From positions 1-58,540 of the forward strand of contig NZ_NSDG01000050.1 of NCBI RefSeq assembly GCF_002289345.1: DNA of 58,540 nucleotides. The letters run 5' to 3'. The DNA comes from Pseudoalteromonas sp. HM-SA03 (GTDB lineage: Bacteria; Pseudomonadota; Gammaproteobacteria; Enterobacterales; Alteromonadaceae). The translations under genes and the position numbers were made by a program. Of the stretch, positions 42,643 through 52,473 are shown piece after piece; within the stretch, counting starts at the first letter, position 1, and each line of letters starts with the position of its first letter. The notes under the pieces were generated by a model. That model was given only the letters and a program-made list of their open reading frames with translations, did not search any database and was not told where the DNA came from.

Positions 42643-45330
42643 CTAAAACTCTTCCCACTCTTCCGAATCATCGGCAAACTGATTACTTCTCATGTTTTGC
42701 TGCGGGGGCTTATTGGAGTTCATTGTCCGTTTTGGTAATTGTTTTTCTGGTGCCTTATAGTTCTTCGGTGACTCAGATATTTCTAAGCTACGGTGTGAAG
42801 ACTCATCAAGTGTGAAGAAGTTTAATAATCTTCTCATATCATTTGCTTGCTCAGCCATCGACTCCCCAGCAGCCGATGCTTCTTCAACTAAGGCAGCATT
42901 TTGCTGCGTCATTTCATCCATTTGTGATACAGCTTTATTGACTTGTTCAATACCTGAACTCTGCTCAATAGAAGCTTCGGCAATGTCGGAAATCATGTTC
43001 GTTACCCGCTTAACAGACTCAACTATTTCTCTTAGTGTTTCACCAGACTCATTAACCAGTAACGTACCATCTTCGACTTTACTTACACTGTCTCTGATCA
43101 GATCTTTAATCTCTTTCGCCGCTGCTGCAGAGCGCTGAGCTAGATTGCGCACTTCACCAGCGACCACAGCAAAGCCTCGACCTTGCTCTCCAGCCCGAGC
43201 AGCTTCAACGGCTGCGTTTAATGCTAATAGGTTCGTCTGGAAAGCGATTTCATCAATAACACCTATAATGTCAGCAATTTTCTTACTTGAATCATTAATT
43301 TCAGACATGCTTTCAACTGCGCGTGTGACTACTTCACCACCTTTGGTCGCCTTGTCACAAGTCTCTTCAGCCAACTCATTAGCGACTTTCGCGTTATCTG
43401 CATTTTGTCTAACTGTGCTCGTCATTTCTTCCATGCTAGAAGCTGTTTCTTCTAGCGAGGAGGCTTGTTCTTCGGTTCGCTGACTCAAATCCGCGTTACC
43501 TTGGGAAATTTCATCAGCACCACTAGCAACTAAATTTGCAGAAGTACGGATCCGACCCAGCACCTCAGTTAACTTTTCAGCGGTAGTATTTGCGTCTTTT
43601 TTCAGTTTTTCATAAGCACCACGATAATCGCCTTCAATACGTCTAGTTAAATTACCAGTTGCCAATGCGTCTAACATGTCCCCCATATCTGTAACCGTTT
43701 CATCAACTGTAGACACTAAACTATTTAACCCTTTGGTTAGTCTTAAATAGAAGCCATCTCTTCCATCTTCTGATAAACGAACACTAAGATTACCGGCATT
43801 AGCCGACTGAACCAGACCATTCACCTCTTTTTCAATCGTGACTTCTTTGGTTCTATCTTCCCATTCGACAACGGTGCCCACACGTTCATTATTGCCGTCA
43901 AATATCGGATTGGCGACTAGACCAAAGGTTCTTCCGCCGACAACGATTTCCGTTTTATACTCAGTTTCGAGTCGAGAAAGCATACTGCGTTGATGACTTG
44001 GGTTGCGGTGGAATACATCAATATTCGCCCCCATAAGATGGTTACTGTCAAAATTAGGCAGGTCACGCCTTAGGTCGCTCTCAGCATTTCTCATCATGTC
44101 TTTCACTGCGCGATTCAAGTAAACGATCTCAAACTGCTCATTTGCTATCATTGTATTCGTTGAAACGTTGTCTAATGCTCTTCGGACGCGTAAGTTTTCA
44201 GCTGCGGCAGTTTTCTCTTCTTCTTCACGAACTAAACGCTCTGTTTTGTCGTCCCACTCTACAACGGTACCAATCCGCTTTTTCTCATCATCAAACACCG
44301 GGGTCGCAATTAAACCAAAGGTGAAGCCAGCAACTTTGATATCTGTACTGTATACATCACTCAGTTTCTCAAGCAGATTTCTTTGATGGCTGGGGTTCGC
44401 ATGAAACACATCAATACATTGCCCTACAAGCGTATCCACATCAAAGTTCGGTAATGATTTTCTAAGCTGTGTTTGATTGTCTCTCAACATTCGCACAACC
44501 GAATCATTAACATAAATAATATTCAATCCTTCGTCCGCTAGCATTACGTTTGCCTGACAAACGTCCAGCGCGCTCGATATACGAGCATTATGGCTCGCCA
44601 AATCAGCTTGTTTTTTCTCTAGCGCTAATTCTCTTGTAAGGTCTTTCCACTCAACTAAAGTCGCAATCCTTTGCCCTTCATCGTCGAAAACAGGTGTAGC
44701 AATAAGATCAAAGGTCAAACCGGCCACTTTGATTTGTGTAACATATGGACGGGTCAAATTAGCTAGGATGCCTCTCTGATGACTAGGGTTTTTATGGAAT
44801 GTATCAATGTTTGCACCAATCAAGCTATCAACATTAAAGCCAGACAATTCTTGCTGTAACTTAGCCTGATTTTTACGCAGCATACTAGTGACGGAATCGT
44901 TCAAATACACAATGTTGAGAGAAGCATCTGCAAGCATAACATTGGCCTGACAGACCTTTAAAGCTAGCAACAAACTATGGCTATGATCTTGGTCATCTAC
45001 TACGTCACCATTTAATAAATTAGCCACCGCTTTATATAAAGATGATTGACGTGATGCATTACTTGCATTGAGTAAGTTAGCATCTTTACTCTCAATTGCG
45101 GGAACAATTTTCTCAACATCTTGTAACTTAGAAAGTAGAATGTTTGCGCTTTGCTTAAGTAGTAAAATTGCCAGCACCACACTAACAGCAGCTATAACCA
45201 TCGCCACATAGGCTTGCGTAGACATATTAATATTCAACATTTGAACACTAATTGCCAAGCCCACAAATATTATGACACCCGCAATCAGAACCCTATTGTT
45301 GAGTTGACTTGCTAATGCTTGATCGCTCAT
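42643..45330 (-). CDS. Aer2-like methyl-accepting chemoreceptor with three PAS domains
   Basis: This receptor of 895 residues has two membrane helices near the N-terminus (about 13-31 and 41-59). Three PAS repeats at an exact 131-residue period (about 121-494) follow, then HAMP-like modules (about 496-590) and a signalling domain whose tip is [21 protein letters not shown], given here in its standard form. Each PAS has FH(K/A/R)NPSHQR and a VEW(K/D/E)D strand, the heme-ligand His and oxygen-stabilising Trp region of Pseudomonas aeruginosa Aer2. The C-terminus is EEWEEF, a CheR/CheB tethering pentapeptide. I chose the ATG at 45330 because GGGGGA precedes it; an ATG at 45357 would overlap cheW. 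Heme and O2 binding are inferred. Confidence 0.9.
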   Translation of the reverse strand: MSDQALASQLNNRVLIAGVIIFVGLAISVQMLNINMSTQAYVAMVIAAVSVVLAILLLKQSANILLSKLQDVEKIVPAIESKDANLLNASNASRQSSLYKAVANLLNGDVVDDQDHSHSLLLALKVCQANVMLADASLNIVYLNDSVTSMLRKNQAKLQQELSGFNVDSLIGANIDTFHKNPSHQRGILANLTRPYVTQIKVAGLTFDLIATPVFDDEGQRIATLVEWKDLTRELALEKKQADLASHNARISSALDVCQANVMLADEGLNIIYVNDSVVRMLRDNQTQLRKSLPNFDVDTLVGQCIDVFHANPSHQRNLLEKLSDVYSTDIKVAGFTFGLIATPVFDDEKKRIGTVVEWDDKTERLVREEEEKTAAAENLRVRRALDNVSTNTMIANEQFEIVYLNRAVKDMMRNAESDLRRDLPNFDSNHLMGANIDVFHRNPSHQRSMLSRLETEYKTEIVVGGRTFGLVANPIFDGNNERVGTVVEWEDRTKEVTIEKEVNGLVQSANAGNLSVRLSEDGRDGFYLRLTKGLNSLVSTVDETVTDMGDMLDALATGNLTRRIEGDYRGAYEKLKKDANTTAEKLTEVLGRIRTSANLVASGADEISQGNADLSQRTEEQASSLEETASSMEEMTSTVRQNADNAKVANELAEETCDKATKGGEVVTRAVESMSEINDSSKKIADIIGVIDEIAFQTNLLALNAAVEAARAGEQGRGFAVVAGEVRNLAQRSAAAAKEIKDLIRDSVSKVEDGTLLVNESGETLREIVESVKRVTNMISDIAEASIEQSSGIEQVNKAVSQMDEMTQQNAALVEEASAAGESMAEQANDMRRLLNFFTLDESSHRSLEISESPKNYKAPEKQLPKRTMNSNKPPQQNMRSNQFADDSEEWEEF

Positions 45331-45331
45331 G

Positions 45332-45853
45332 TTATCCCCCGACAACCAATTGCTCATTCTGCTTTACTTCAAGATCTAATATCTTCTTCAAATTTAAAAG
45401 TACGACCATTTTTTCACCAACATTTACAAGCCCTTGTACAAATTGACTATTTTCCGAGTCTTGAAAATCTGGAACATCCTTCGCCGTTTCTTGATTGATG
45501 CTGTATACATCAGACACCGCATCAACAACTAAACCCATAATTTTTGTTGCCTCTTTTATTACAACAGAGACAACAATAACCACGGTTAGAGCGCCATATT
45601 CGATTTGCGGTAAGCCGAATCGAACCCTTAAATCTATGATTGGCACTATCGTGCCACGTAAATTAATCGCACCGTTCACATACGTAGGAGCATTTGGAAT
45701 TGCAGTGACTTCTTCCCACCCTCTGATTTCCTGTACGGCCAGAATATCCATGCCATACTCTTCACTCGCCATCATAAAGGTGAGAAATTGTGTATCGTCA
45801 TCTCGGTCTGCAAGCATGACTTGTTCATTAATCGAGGCTTTTTCAGTGATCAT
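45332..45853 (-). CDS. cheW: chemotaxis coupling protein CheW
   Basis: CheW bridges chemoreceptors and CheA. The 173-residue protein is a single CheW/SH3-like domain with [17 protein letters not shown] at the start, [17 protein letters not shown] (about 68-84) and VSDVYSIN near 115. It overlaps cheA by 4 bases (ATGA). It starts at ATG, slightly longer than the 160-165 residues usual for the family. Confidence 0.94.
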   Translation of the reverse strand: MITEKASINEQVMLADRDDDTQFLTFMMASEEYGMDILAVQEIRGWEEVTAIPNAPTYVNGAINLRGTIVPIIDLRVRFGLPQIEYGALTVVIVVSVVIKEATKIMGLVVDAVSDVYSINQETAKDVPDFQDSENSQFVQGLVNVGEKMVVLLNLKKILDLEVKQNEQLVVGG

Positions 45854-47934
45854 GACACCACCTCATCTAACTCTTGTTCTACTAATAGCTCTTGGGTCCC
45901 TGGACGCTTTAAGCCACTTAGTTTGATAAGACCACTAATATCAACAATTAAAGAGACTCTGCCATCACCTAAAATTGTCGCCCCTGAGATCCCATTTACT
46001 TTCTGATAATTCGCTTCAAGACTTTTAATAACGACCTGTTGTTGCGCCAGTAAATCATCCACCAACAACCCCACTTTATGATTATCGCTTTCAACAACCA
46101 CTAGCAGTGTTTTATCCAACTCTTCTATTGCACCACCATGGTTAAATAGTTGATATAGCCTTAGTATTGGTATGTATTCATCTCGTAACCTAAGCACCTC
46201 TAAGCCATTACCTACCTTGCTCACTTTTTTAATATCTATTTGTAAAGACTCAACAATAGAAATAAGTGGAATGATGTAGGTATGCTTTGCAACTTTAACT
46301 AGTTGACCATCAAGAATGGCCAACGTTAATGGCAATCTAATTGTAAACGTTGAGCCAACCCCTTTTGCAGAAGTCACTTCAACGCTGCCGTTTAATGCTT
46401 GAATATTCCTTCGAACAACATCCATACCCACGCCGCGACCAGAGATATCACTCACTTCATCAGCTGTTGAAAACCCGGGTCTAAAAATAAGTTCATTAAT
46501 CTCTTCAATAGTCAGCTCGTCAGTTGCTTGAATTAGGCCATTGGCAATCGCTTTACTTTTTATTTTTTCGGTATTCAAGCCCCTACCATCATCCATGATT
46601 TCAATCACAATATTTCCACCTTGATGGAAAGCATTCAGTGTCACCGTACCCACGGGGTCTTTTCCGGCTTTTATTCTATCTTCCGGTGTTTCTAAGCCGT
46701 GATCCAAAGAGTTTCTGACTAAATGAACCATAGGATCGGAAATTTTTTCCATCACGGTTTTATCTAATTCTGTTTGCTCTCCTAGCAGTTTAAGCTCAAC
46801 CTGTTTATTCAATTTCTGTGATGTATCTCTTACTAAGCGGGGAAATCGGCTGAAGACAAAACTAATAGGTAACATCCTGATACGCATTACATTTTCTTGC
46901 AAATCTCGTGTGTTATGGGCTAATTGAGCGAGACCCTCTTGCATCGCAGCAAGCGTATTTTCTGTCGGTTCTTGCTCGCCTAATTGAGTCAACATAGCTT
47001 GGGTAATAACCAATTCCCCTACCATATTGATAAGCGAATCAACTTTATCAATTCCAACACGGATCGAAGTCGATTCTGCTGATTTCTTACTGGCCTCAGG
47101 CTTAGCCTTTGTCGCCGGGTTTATTTTTGGTACATCAATATTTTGAGTCTCGTTGCTCGAAGTTTCTTTCTTCTCACTCTCTAGTTCCGGCGTTGTGAAG
47201 ACACTCACATCATCCTCAAATAAACCACCACATAAGGTAATAGAAATTTCAGCGTCGTCCTCAACCCACTCAAAAACCTCTTTAATCGCCGACTCGGGAT
47301 AACTGGTTGTTAAGTATAACCGCCAACTTAGGTAGCAATCCTCTGGATTGAAGTCATCAATTTCAGGTATTGCATCACAAAACGCATGAGTTTCTAAATC
47401 ACCCAATTCTGACAGCTCACTCAACATATAAAGCGGCTCGTTACCAGTTTTAAATAAATGGGGGAGCGGTTTGAAGTCTATTTGATAGGTTTGAGATTCT
47501 TGTCCTTGAGATGTGCTATCGGCAGTATCTGAGCTAACATTCTCTTTACCACCTAGAATCTCTTCAAATTTAACTTTCAACTCATTCGCATTGGAAAGAT
47601 CCGGCTCTTCTTCGGCTTGTAATGCGGTTAGTAAGGCCCTTAAACAATCAACGGATTGGAGCAGTAGATTGACATGTTCAGCGGTCAACTGTCGACGCCC
47701 ATCCCTGATCTGATCGAGTAAGGTTTCCAACACATGTGTGAAGTTAGCGACAGAAGTAAAACCAAATGTTCCACTTCCACCTTTGATGCTGTGTGCTGCG
47801 CGAAATATAGTATTGATCGTTTCTGAGTCTTCATAGCCTGGCTGTAAATTCAGCAGCTCAGCTTCCATTATGTCTAGACCTTCAAAGCTCTCTTCAAAAA
47901 AGACATCAAAAAATTGGCTTAAATCAATACTCAT
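45850..47934 (-). CDS. cheA: chemotaxis histidine kinase CheA
   Basis: CheA autophosphorylates in response to receptors and passes phosphate to CheY and CheB. The 694 residues comprise an Hpt domain (phosphoacceptor H48 in AAHSIKGGSGTFGF), a P2-like region (about 150-260), a charged linker, the dimerisation domain (about 285-355), an ATPase domain (HLVRNSLDHGLE, DDGRGLN, GRGVGMDVV) and a C-terminal CheW-like domain (about 540-680). It starts at ATG, 18 bases after cheY. Confidence 0.95.
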   Translation of the reverse strand: MSIDLSQFFDVFFEESFEGLDIMEAELLNLQPGYEDSETINTIFRAAHSIKGGSGTFGFTSVANFTHVLETLLDQIRDGRRQLTAEHVNLLLQSVDCLRALLTALQAEEEPDLSNANELKVKFEEILGGKENVSSDTADSTSQGQESQTYQIDFKPLPHLFKTGNEPLYMLSELSELGDLETHAFCDAIPEIDDFNPEDCYLSWRLYLTTSYPESAIKEVFEWVEDDAEISITLCGGLFEDDVSVFTTPELESEKKETSSNETQNIDVPKINPATKAKPEASKKSAESTSIRVGIDKVDSLINMVGELVITQAMLTQLGEQEPTENTLAAMQEGLAQLAHNTRDLQENVMRIRMLPISFVFSRFPRLVRDTSQKLNKQVELKLLGEQTELDKTVMEKISDPMVHLVRNSLDHGLETPEDRIKAGKDPVGTVTLNAFHQGGNIVIEIMDDGRGLNTEKIKSKAIANGLIQATDELTIEEINELIFRPGFSTADEVSDISGRGVGMDVVRRNIQALNGSVEVTSAKGVGSTFTIRLPLTLAILDGQLVKVAKHTYIIPLISIVESLQIDIKKVSKVGNGLEVLRLRDEYIPILRLYQLFNHGGAIEELDKTLLVVVESDNHKVGLLVDDLLAQQQVVIKSLEANYQKVNGISGATILGDGRVSLIVDISGLIKLSGLKRPGTQELLVEQELDEVVS

Positions 47935-47952
47935 ATCGACGCCTCTCTGTAT

Positions 47953-48315
47953 CTATCTTATGACTTTTTTCAATACCGCAAGTAGTTGTTCAGGGTTAAA
48001 TGGCTTCACTATCCAGCCTGTTGCTCCCGCCGCTTTGCCTTCTGTTTTTTTATCTAATCCAGACTCGGTGGTCAGCATTAATAAAGGAGTGAATTTATAG
48101 TTGGGTAAACTGCGCAGCTCTTTAATAAGCGTGATCCCATCCATTACAGGCATGTTTACATCAGAGATCACCGCATCAAACCCTTGCTGCTTGGCAATAG
48201 ACAATGCTTCGCTACCATCTTTTGCTTCCGTGACATCAAAACCTGCTTTCTTTAATGTAAAGCCAACCATTTGGCGCATTGACGCCGAATCATCCACAGC
48301 TAAAATCTTTTTCAT
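47953..48315 (-). CDS. cheY: chemotaxis response regulator CheY
   Basis: This 120-residue single receiver domain has the acidic pair D8/D9, phosphoacceptor D52 (VISDVNMPVMDG), a conserved Thr in LMLTTES and Lys in WIVKPFNP. I use the ATG at 48315: GAGG lies 5 bases upstream. A GTG two codons earlier would be on the RBS. In systems of this type, CheY may not control the flagellar motor. Confidence 0.94.
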   Translation of the reverse strand: MKKILAVDDSASMRQMVGFTLKKAGFDVTEAKDGSEALSIAKQQGFDAVISDVNMPVMDGITLIKELRSLPNYKFTPLLMLTTESGLDKKTEGKAAGATGWIVKPFNPEQLLAVLKKVIR

Positions 48316-48324
48316 ATTCACCTC

Positions 48325-48597
48325 TTAATTTTCAATACTATGGAATAAATAATGGGTTAATCCCAGCTCGTTTACTGCCTGTGCTAGCGCGTCACTTTCA
48401 CCATGCCATACAATTTTATGCTCCAGAGTGAGCAAATGCTTTTGTACGGCACACAAGAGCTGTATGGATGCCGTGTCGGCTCTTTGCACTTCACTAATAT
48501 CGATCGTAATGTCTGACGTTTCCATAGAATCTTGGAAAATCTGGTGGTACAGGCTTTCCACATGGTTGATCGCCATTTCAGGTGGAAGTTTCAACAT
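48325..48597 (-). CDS. STAS-domain protein heading the chemotaxis operon
   Basis: This 90-residue protein is a single STAS domain of the MlaB/anti-anti-sigma type, with DITIDISEVQRADTASIQLL (about 29-48) containing the usual Asp-Thr/Ser segment. Such domains act as phosphoswitches or protein-protein adaptors. It is 9 bases upstream of cheY and is taken as the first gene of the operon. Its partner kinase, if any, is unknown. Confidence 0.85.
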   Translation of the reverse strand: MLKLPPEMAINHVESLYHQIFQDSMETSDITIDISEVQRADTASIQLLCAVQKHLLTLEHKIVWHGESDALAQAVNELGLTHYLFHSIEN

Positions 48598-48718
48598 GAG
48601 CTGAAGACTATCCTTGTAAAAATGAGTAATAAAATTAGCTTAGACCGTGATGGTAAAAATGCCACAAAGATTGATTAAAAATCCGCAAATAATTAGAGTG
48701 TTAGAGGTAAGATGGCGC

Positions 48719-48746
48719 AGCGGCACTAGCGTCAACTAGTGCCGCT
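48719..48746. terminator. perfect hairpin after the sco gene, without a T run
   Basis: An 11-bp perfect stem AGCGGCACTAG / CTAGTGCCGCT with a 6-base loop lies 7 bases past the sco stop and before the chemotaxis operon's upstream region. Neither side has the U tract of a classical terminator, so it may stabilise the 3' end or act with Rho. Confidence 0.55.
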
Positions 48747-48752
48747 ATAAGA

Positions 48753-49346
48753 CTAATTGATGATTTTTTCTAGATCAGAGAGAAGTAATTTGTCATCGAT
48801 TGTAGGGACAGCTCCAGCTGTATGTGTAGGTTTGAAAATAGCCTCAAGCTGACCTTTTGGGTTAATTAATGCTACAGACGCACTATGATCAACGTAGTAC
48901 TCCCCCGTCTGTTCCTGATTTATTGCGTAGATTAAGCCGAGATCTCTCACAAAAGGAAATAAAGCCGAATGCTCGGCAGATACCGCTTTAAAGTCAGGAT
49001 CAAAGTGCTTGATGTAGGCCAAACGCTTCTCTTCAGTGTCTCGGTTAGGATCGACTGATACAAACCATACTTGTAAGTCACCTTTGTTTTTTACGGATTG
49101 ATATACGTGAGTTAATTTCAACAACGTCATAGGGCACACATCGGGACAACTAGTGTAACCCAAAAATAGCAAATTCCATTTATCGGCAAGGTCTTGGTTT
49201 GAGACTACCTCACCGTATTGGTCCCTTAATTCAAACGCTTTAACGTCCTTAGGCGTAGGGTACCAAACCACTTTTTCCGATACATCTGGTGCAGGCCCAC
49301 AACCAAACAGAATTAACATAGAAATAATTACGATAAATTTTTTCAT
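48753..49346 (-). CDS. Sco1/SenC family copper-delivery lipoprotein
   Basis: Sco proteins carry copper to the CuA site of cytochrome oxidase subunit II. The 197-residue protein has a lipoprotein signal with lipobox LFGC (C16), the copper-binding CPDVC (C67, C71) and a conserved His in YVDHSASVAL. It ends the oxidase-assembly operon and overlaps cyoE by 4 bases (ATGA). Confidence 0.93.
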   Translation of the reverse strand: MKKFIVIISMLILFGCGPAPDVSEKVVWYPTPKDVKAFELRDQYGEVVSNQDLADKWNLLFLGYTSCPDVCPMTLLKLTHVYQSVKNKGDLQVWFVSVDPNRDTEEKRLAYIKHFDPDFKAVSAEHSALFPFVRDLGLIYAINQEQTGEYYVDHSASVALINPKGQLEAIFKPTHTAGAVPTIDDKLLLSDLEKIIN

Positions 49347-50242
49347 ATAAATGCTTTATCCACAAAGAGTGCAATGAACACTATCAAAAGATGCCAGATA
49401 GAGAAATAAAATACCCTCATAGCATACTCTAAACTATTTGTTTTCATAAGTTTTGTGGCTTTGTAAATAAAAGCGACATTTGCCATGCCAGAGACCAGTA
49501 AGTAGATCCAACCAGACATTCCCACTAGGTAAGGTAGCAAACAGACTAAAGTCAAAATGATGGTATAAAATAGCACACAGAGTTTTGTAAATTCATTTCC
49601 ATGTGTTACTGGTAGCATGGGGACTTCGGCTTTTTCGTAGTCTCGTTTACGAGCAATAGCTAGTGCCCAAAAGTGCGGAGGTGTCCAAGCAAAAATGATC
49701 ATTACTAACAACCAAGGCTCAGCACCAAGCTGACCTGTCTCGCTGACCCAGCCTAACAGAGGGGGCATCGCACCTGCTAACCCCCCAATAACTATGTTTT
49801 GAGGTGTTGCGCGCTTTAACAATAACGTATAAACCACGGCATAACCGAATAGTGCAGCTAAGGTAAGTAACGCACATAACTGATTGGCGAAAATAGTTAA
49901 TAAAGCATAACCAGAAATTGCTAGGCCCGTCGCAAAGATTAAAGCTGATGATACAGAAACGGAGTCCGTCGCTAACGGTCGGTTTCGTGTTCGCGCCATC
50001 TTTTTATCTATTTCTCTATCCACGATATGATTGACAGCTGCTGCACTACTCGAAAGTAAACCAATGCCAAACAAATTCATTAATTGTGCCAATAATGTTT
50101 TATCACTTTGTGGTGCTAACATCATCCCGACCCAAGCAGTAATAACCAACATACATACTACTTTGAACTTACACATGCCAAAGTAGGCTTTGAATAGCGT
50201 AGTTGCTTTTTGGAGCTCTGAAAAATTAGTTAATTGAAGCAT
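49343..50242 (-). CDS. cyoE: protoheme IX farnesyltransferase (heme O synthase)
   Basis: CyoE/CtaB converts heme B to heme O, the precursor of heme A. The 299-residue protein has eight to nine membrane helices and the prenyl-diphosphate-binding motif NHIVDREIDKKMARTRNRP (about 72-90), plus a second acidic motif near KRDYEKAEVPMLP. It overlaps ctaA by 17 bases and sco by 4. Confidence 0.95.
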   Translation of the reverse strand: MLQLTNFSELQKATTLFKAYFGMCKFKVVCMLVITAWVGMMLAPQSDKTLLAQLMNLFGIGLLSSSAAAVNHIVDREIDKKMARTRNRPLATDSVSVSSALIFATGLAISGYALLTIFANQLCALLTLAALFGYAVVYTLLLKRATPQNIVIGGLAGAMPPLLGWVSETGQLGAEPWLLVMIIFAWTPPHFWALAIARKRDYEKAEVPMLPVTHGNEFTKLCVLFYTIILTLVCLLPYLVGMSGWIYLLVSGMANVAFIYKATKLMKTNSLEYAMRVFYFSIWHLLIVFIALFVDKAFI

Positions 50243-51239
50243 ATTTCACCCCTATTTTTTGCGCCAAGCTGATAAAAAAGCACAATCTCACCATTGCTAA
50301 TAGCACCATAGCTGCCATGAAGTTATGGAATAGTGTCAACAACAGAGGAAACTGGAAATGTACGATTGCAGCCCCCACCAAAACTTGTATAGAAACTAAA
50401 GCTAAAACAACAAGCGCTGAGTGTCGGAGTACTCGGTTTTGGCTTGCTTTAAGGTGTGGCCAACATGCAGCGAGTAGCGTTAAAACGGTAATAACTGCCC
50501 ATATCCGATGGATAAAGTGAATAGATACTCTAGATTCGAATGGTAAAACACCAAACTCATAAGTCGCTGACGCTTCAGGAAGCGTAAATAAACTCTGCCA
50601 AGAGAAGAGTTGCAGATTGTCACATAGCGGCAACCCTGTACAATGTGGAGCAGCATAATTGGCGGCAAGCCACCCACCAAGCGCAATTTGTATAATCAAC
50701 ACACTAAGAGCCACATAACATAAGCGATAGGTAGGCTTAGTTACACTAGCTGTAATAGTGGTGTATTTCAGCCTTAGAACCAGTAACACCAGCAATGCAA
50801 GAATACTAAACCCCCCGAGTAAATGACCCATCACGATGACTGGCTGTAAATTCATCGTCACGGTCCACATCCCGAGTGCCCCTTGAAATAACACGAGTAA
50901 TAACAGTAAGTAATAGTGACGATTCGGGCTTTCTGTTTTTTGCTTGTTGAACAACCTCATGCATGCAAGTGCCAAAATAAGTAACCCGAGGAAGCTGGCA
51001 AAATAGCGATGGATCATTTCAATCCAAGCTTTTTCTGCTTCCACTTCTAAATGTGGAAAGTTGTCTTTAGCCACAGATAGTTCATGGGTCTCATTAGGTA
51101 CCGTTAAAAACCCATAACACCCTGGCCAATCTGGACACCCAAGCCCCGCATCACTTAAGCGTGTAAAGGCGCCAAGTGTTACAACGGTTATTGCGATGAA
51201 GCAGGCAAATATTGCGATTTTTATTCTTACCTTGGACAT
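50226..51239 (-). CDS. ctaA: heme A synthase CtaA
   Basis: CtaA oxidises heme O to heme A in the inner membrane. The 337-residue protein has eight predicted helices. The start resembles the family (TRLSDAGLGCPDWPGCYG, about 27-44) and heme-ligand histidines are visible in MIHRYFASFLG, VMGHLLGG and FIHRIWA. Paired with cyoE, it supplies heme A to the aa3-type oxidase encoded in the same region. Confidence 0.95.
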   Translation of the reverse strand: MSKVRIKIAIFACFIAITVVTLGAFTRLSDAGLGCPDWPGCYGFLTVPNETHELSVAKDNFPHLEVEAEKAWIEMIHRYFASFLGLLILALACMRLFNKQKTESPNRHYYLLLLLVLFQGALGMWTVTMNLQPVIVMGHLLGGFSILALLVLLVLRLKYTTITASVTKPTYRLCYVALSVLIIQIALGGWLAANYAAPHCTGLPLCDNLQLFSWQSLFTLPEASATYEFGVLPFESRVSIHFIHRIWAVITVLTLLAACWPHLKASQNRVLRHSALVVLALVSIQVLVGAAIVHFQFPLLLTLFHNFMAAMVLLAMVRLCFFISLAQKIGVKYASIN

Positions 51240-51248
51240 ATTTACCTC

Positions 51249-51740
51249 CTAACTTGAACGAGAGTAATTCAATAATTTCTTTAGATCACTCAGTAGCCCT
51301 TTTTGTACACTTCGCATTTCTTCTAAGCTTGCTACTGGTGCATACTTAAGTACAAACAATCCTGTTTTATCAACCAAATAGAGGTAGTTTTCATCTAACT
51401 GATGTAGGTGCATCGGCAAAGAAGTAGCGTACTCAACACCTTTCTCATTTTGTTCCTGTAACACCACAAGCGATACTTTCTGCTGGTTTTTCCCCAATGC
51501 TAAATACAAATTAGGTAAGCTATCTAACAGTAAAGAACATTGCTTGTTACACTGCTTTGGTCGCTGATAAACGATACTCCACTCAGTATCTAAAACCAGC
51601 TCTGCTTGGCGAACCTCCTGACTTAAAAATTCACCGTGATTAGTCGTGCTATGTGGTATCCAGCCAACCTTCAGGGCAACAAATGCCAACAGTAAGGGGA
51701 ATACGAACAGCCCTATAAACCATGCCGCACTTTTAGACAT
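51249..51740 (-). CDS. membrane-anchored protein of the oxidase cluster, possibly Sco-like
   Basis: This 163-residue protein starts at ATG 51740 with a strong AAGGAG RBS; an in-frame TTG upstream adds 11 residues but lacks an RBS. One membrane helix (about 7-25) precedes a periplasmic domain containing CNKQC (CxxxC, about 63-67). Further on, YLYLVDKTGLFVLKY resembles the strand-turn of thioredoxin-fold Sco proteins, but without the conserved His. It lies between surf1 and ctaA and is probably an assembly factor. Confidence 0.75.
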   Translation of the reverse strand: MSKSAAWFIGLFVFPLLLAFVALKVGWIPHSTTNHGEFLSQEVRQAELVLDTEWSIVYQRPKQCNKQCSLLLDSLPNLYLALGKNQQKVSLVVLQEQNEKGVEYATSLPMHLHQLDENYLYLVDKTGLFVLKYAPVASLEEMRSVQKGLLSDLKKLLNYSRSS

Positions 51741-52461
51741 TTTTATTCTCCTTTTTTGAAAGTTTCCAGCCAATTACTACCGCGGCCAAGGCAATAAGCA
51801 ACCACTGTAAAGCATAAGCTTCATGTTTTTGTGGTGACATTACTACCGGCTGATAATGGGGCTCAGTCCCAGCAAGCCTGTTTTTAGTCATGTAAGCAAT
51901 TAGAGGTAAAAGCGATTTACCTGACTCCTCAGACAAGTAATCAACATCAATGTACTGGATCACAGATTGTTTTGTGGCTCCCTCTGCCGCAGACTTAGCT
52001 AAGGTGAACCGCTTACTTGCACTAGATTTGATATAGACAGGTAGAGAAACGGTACCTGTTGGTAGAGAGAGAGCGGTAGGCACGCGACTAGCCTGCTGTG
52101 GCACAAAGCCTAAGTTTACAGCTAGATACTCATCAGTTTCGAAAGTATTAATAATGCCAATTACATCAAAACCGACTCGGCCTTTCACGACTTGATTATC
52201 TAAATACCAAACCGCATCATCTATAAAGCTCCCTGTAATCGACACTTCAGTATTAACGTACTGCGTGAGCGGCTGGGACATTACTTGCTGCTCATTAGCA
52301 ACGCCTAGCGATTTTTCAAGCTCAATTTTACGCTGCAGCACATGTTTTTGCTGTGCTCTTTGCCACTGCCAATAAGAGAGCGAGCCACATAAGAGAACAA
52401 CGATTAACGCTGCCAATATGGGGGGTTTTGATCTACCTTTAAAAAGTGCACCTAAATCCAT
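51733..52461 (-). CDS. SURF1 family cytochrome oxidase assembly protein
   Basis: SURF1 proteins help insert heme A into subunit I. The 242 residues have two membrane helices (about 13-30 and 212-230) flanking a periplasmic domain, with the family motifs YWQWQRAQQK near 27 and YLDNQVVKGRVGFDVI near 86-101. It overlaps the following gene by 8 bases. It is divergent from the DUF2909 gene with a 12-base gap. Confidence 0.92.
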   Translation of the reverse strand: MDLGALFKGRSKPPILAALIVVLLCGSLSYWQWQRAQQKHVLQRKIELEKSLGVANEQQVMSQPLTQYVNTEVSITGSFIDDAVWYLDNQVVKGRVGFDVIGIINTFETDEYLAVNLGFVPQQASRVPTALSLPTGTVSLPVYIKSSASKRFTLAKSAAEGATKQSVIQYIDVDYLSEESGKSLLPLIAYMTKNRLAGTEPHYQPVVMSPQKHEAYALQWLLIALAAVVIGWKLSKKENKNV

Positions 52462-52473
52462 CGGACACCCCTT

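Noticed and set aside
43849..44970. Threefold repeat as a CRISPR-like array or assembly duplication
   Set aside because: It is an in-frame protein repeat with many substitutions between copies, typical of domain duplication.
45495..45926. Plus-strand 143-codon open frame opposite cheW and the end of cheA
   Set aside because: It spans two genuine chemotaxis genes and has no coding motif of its own.
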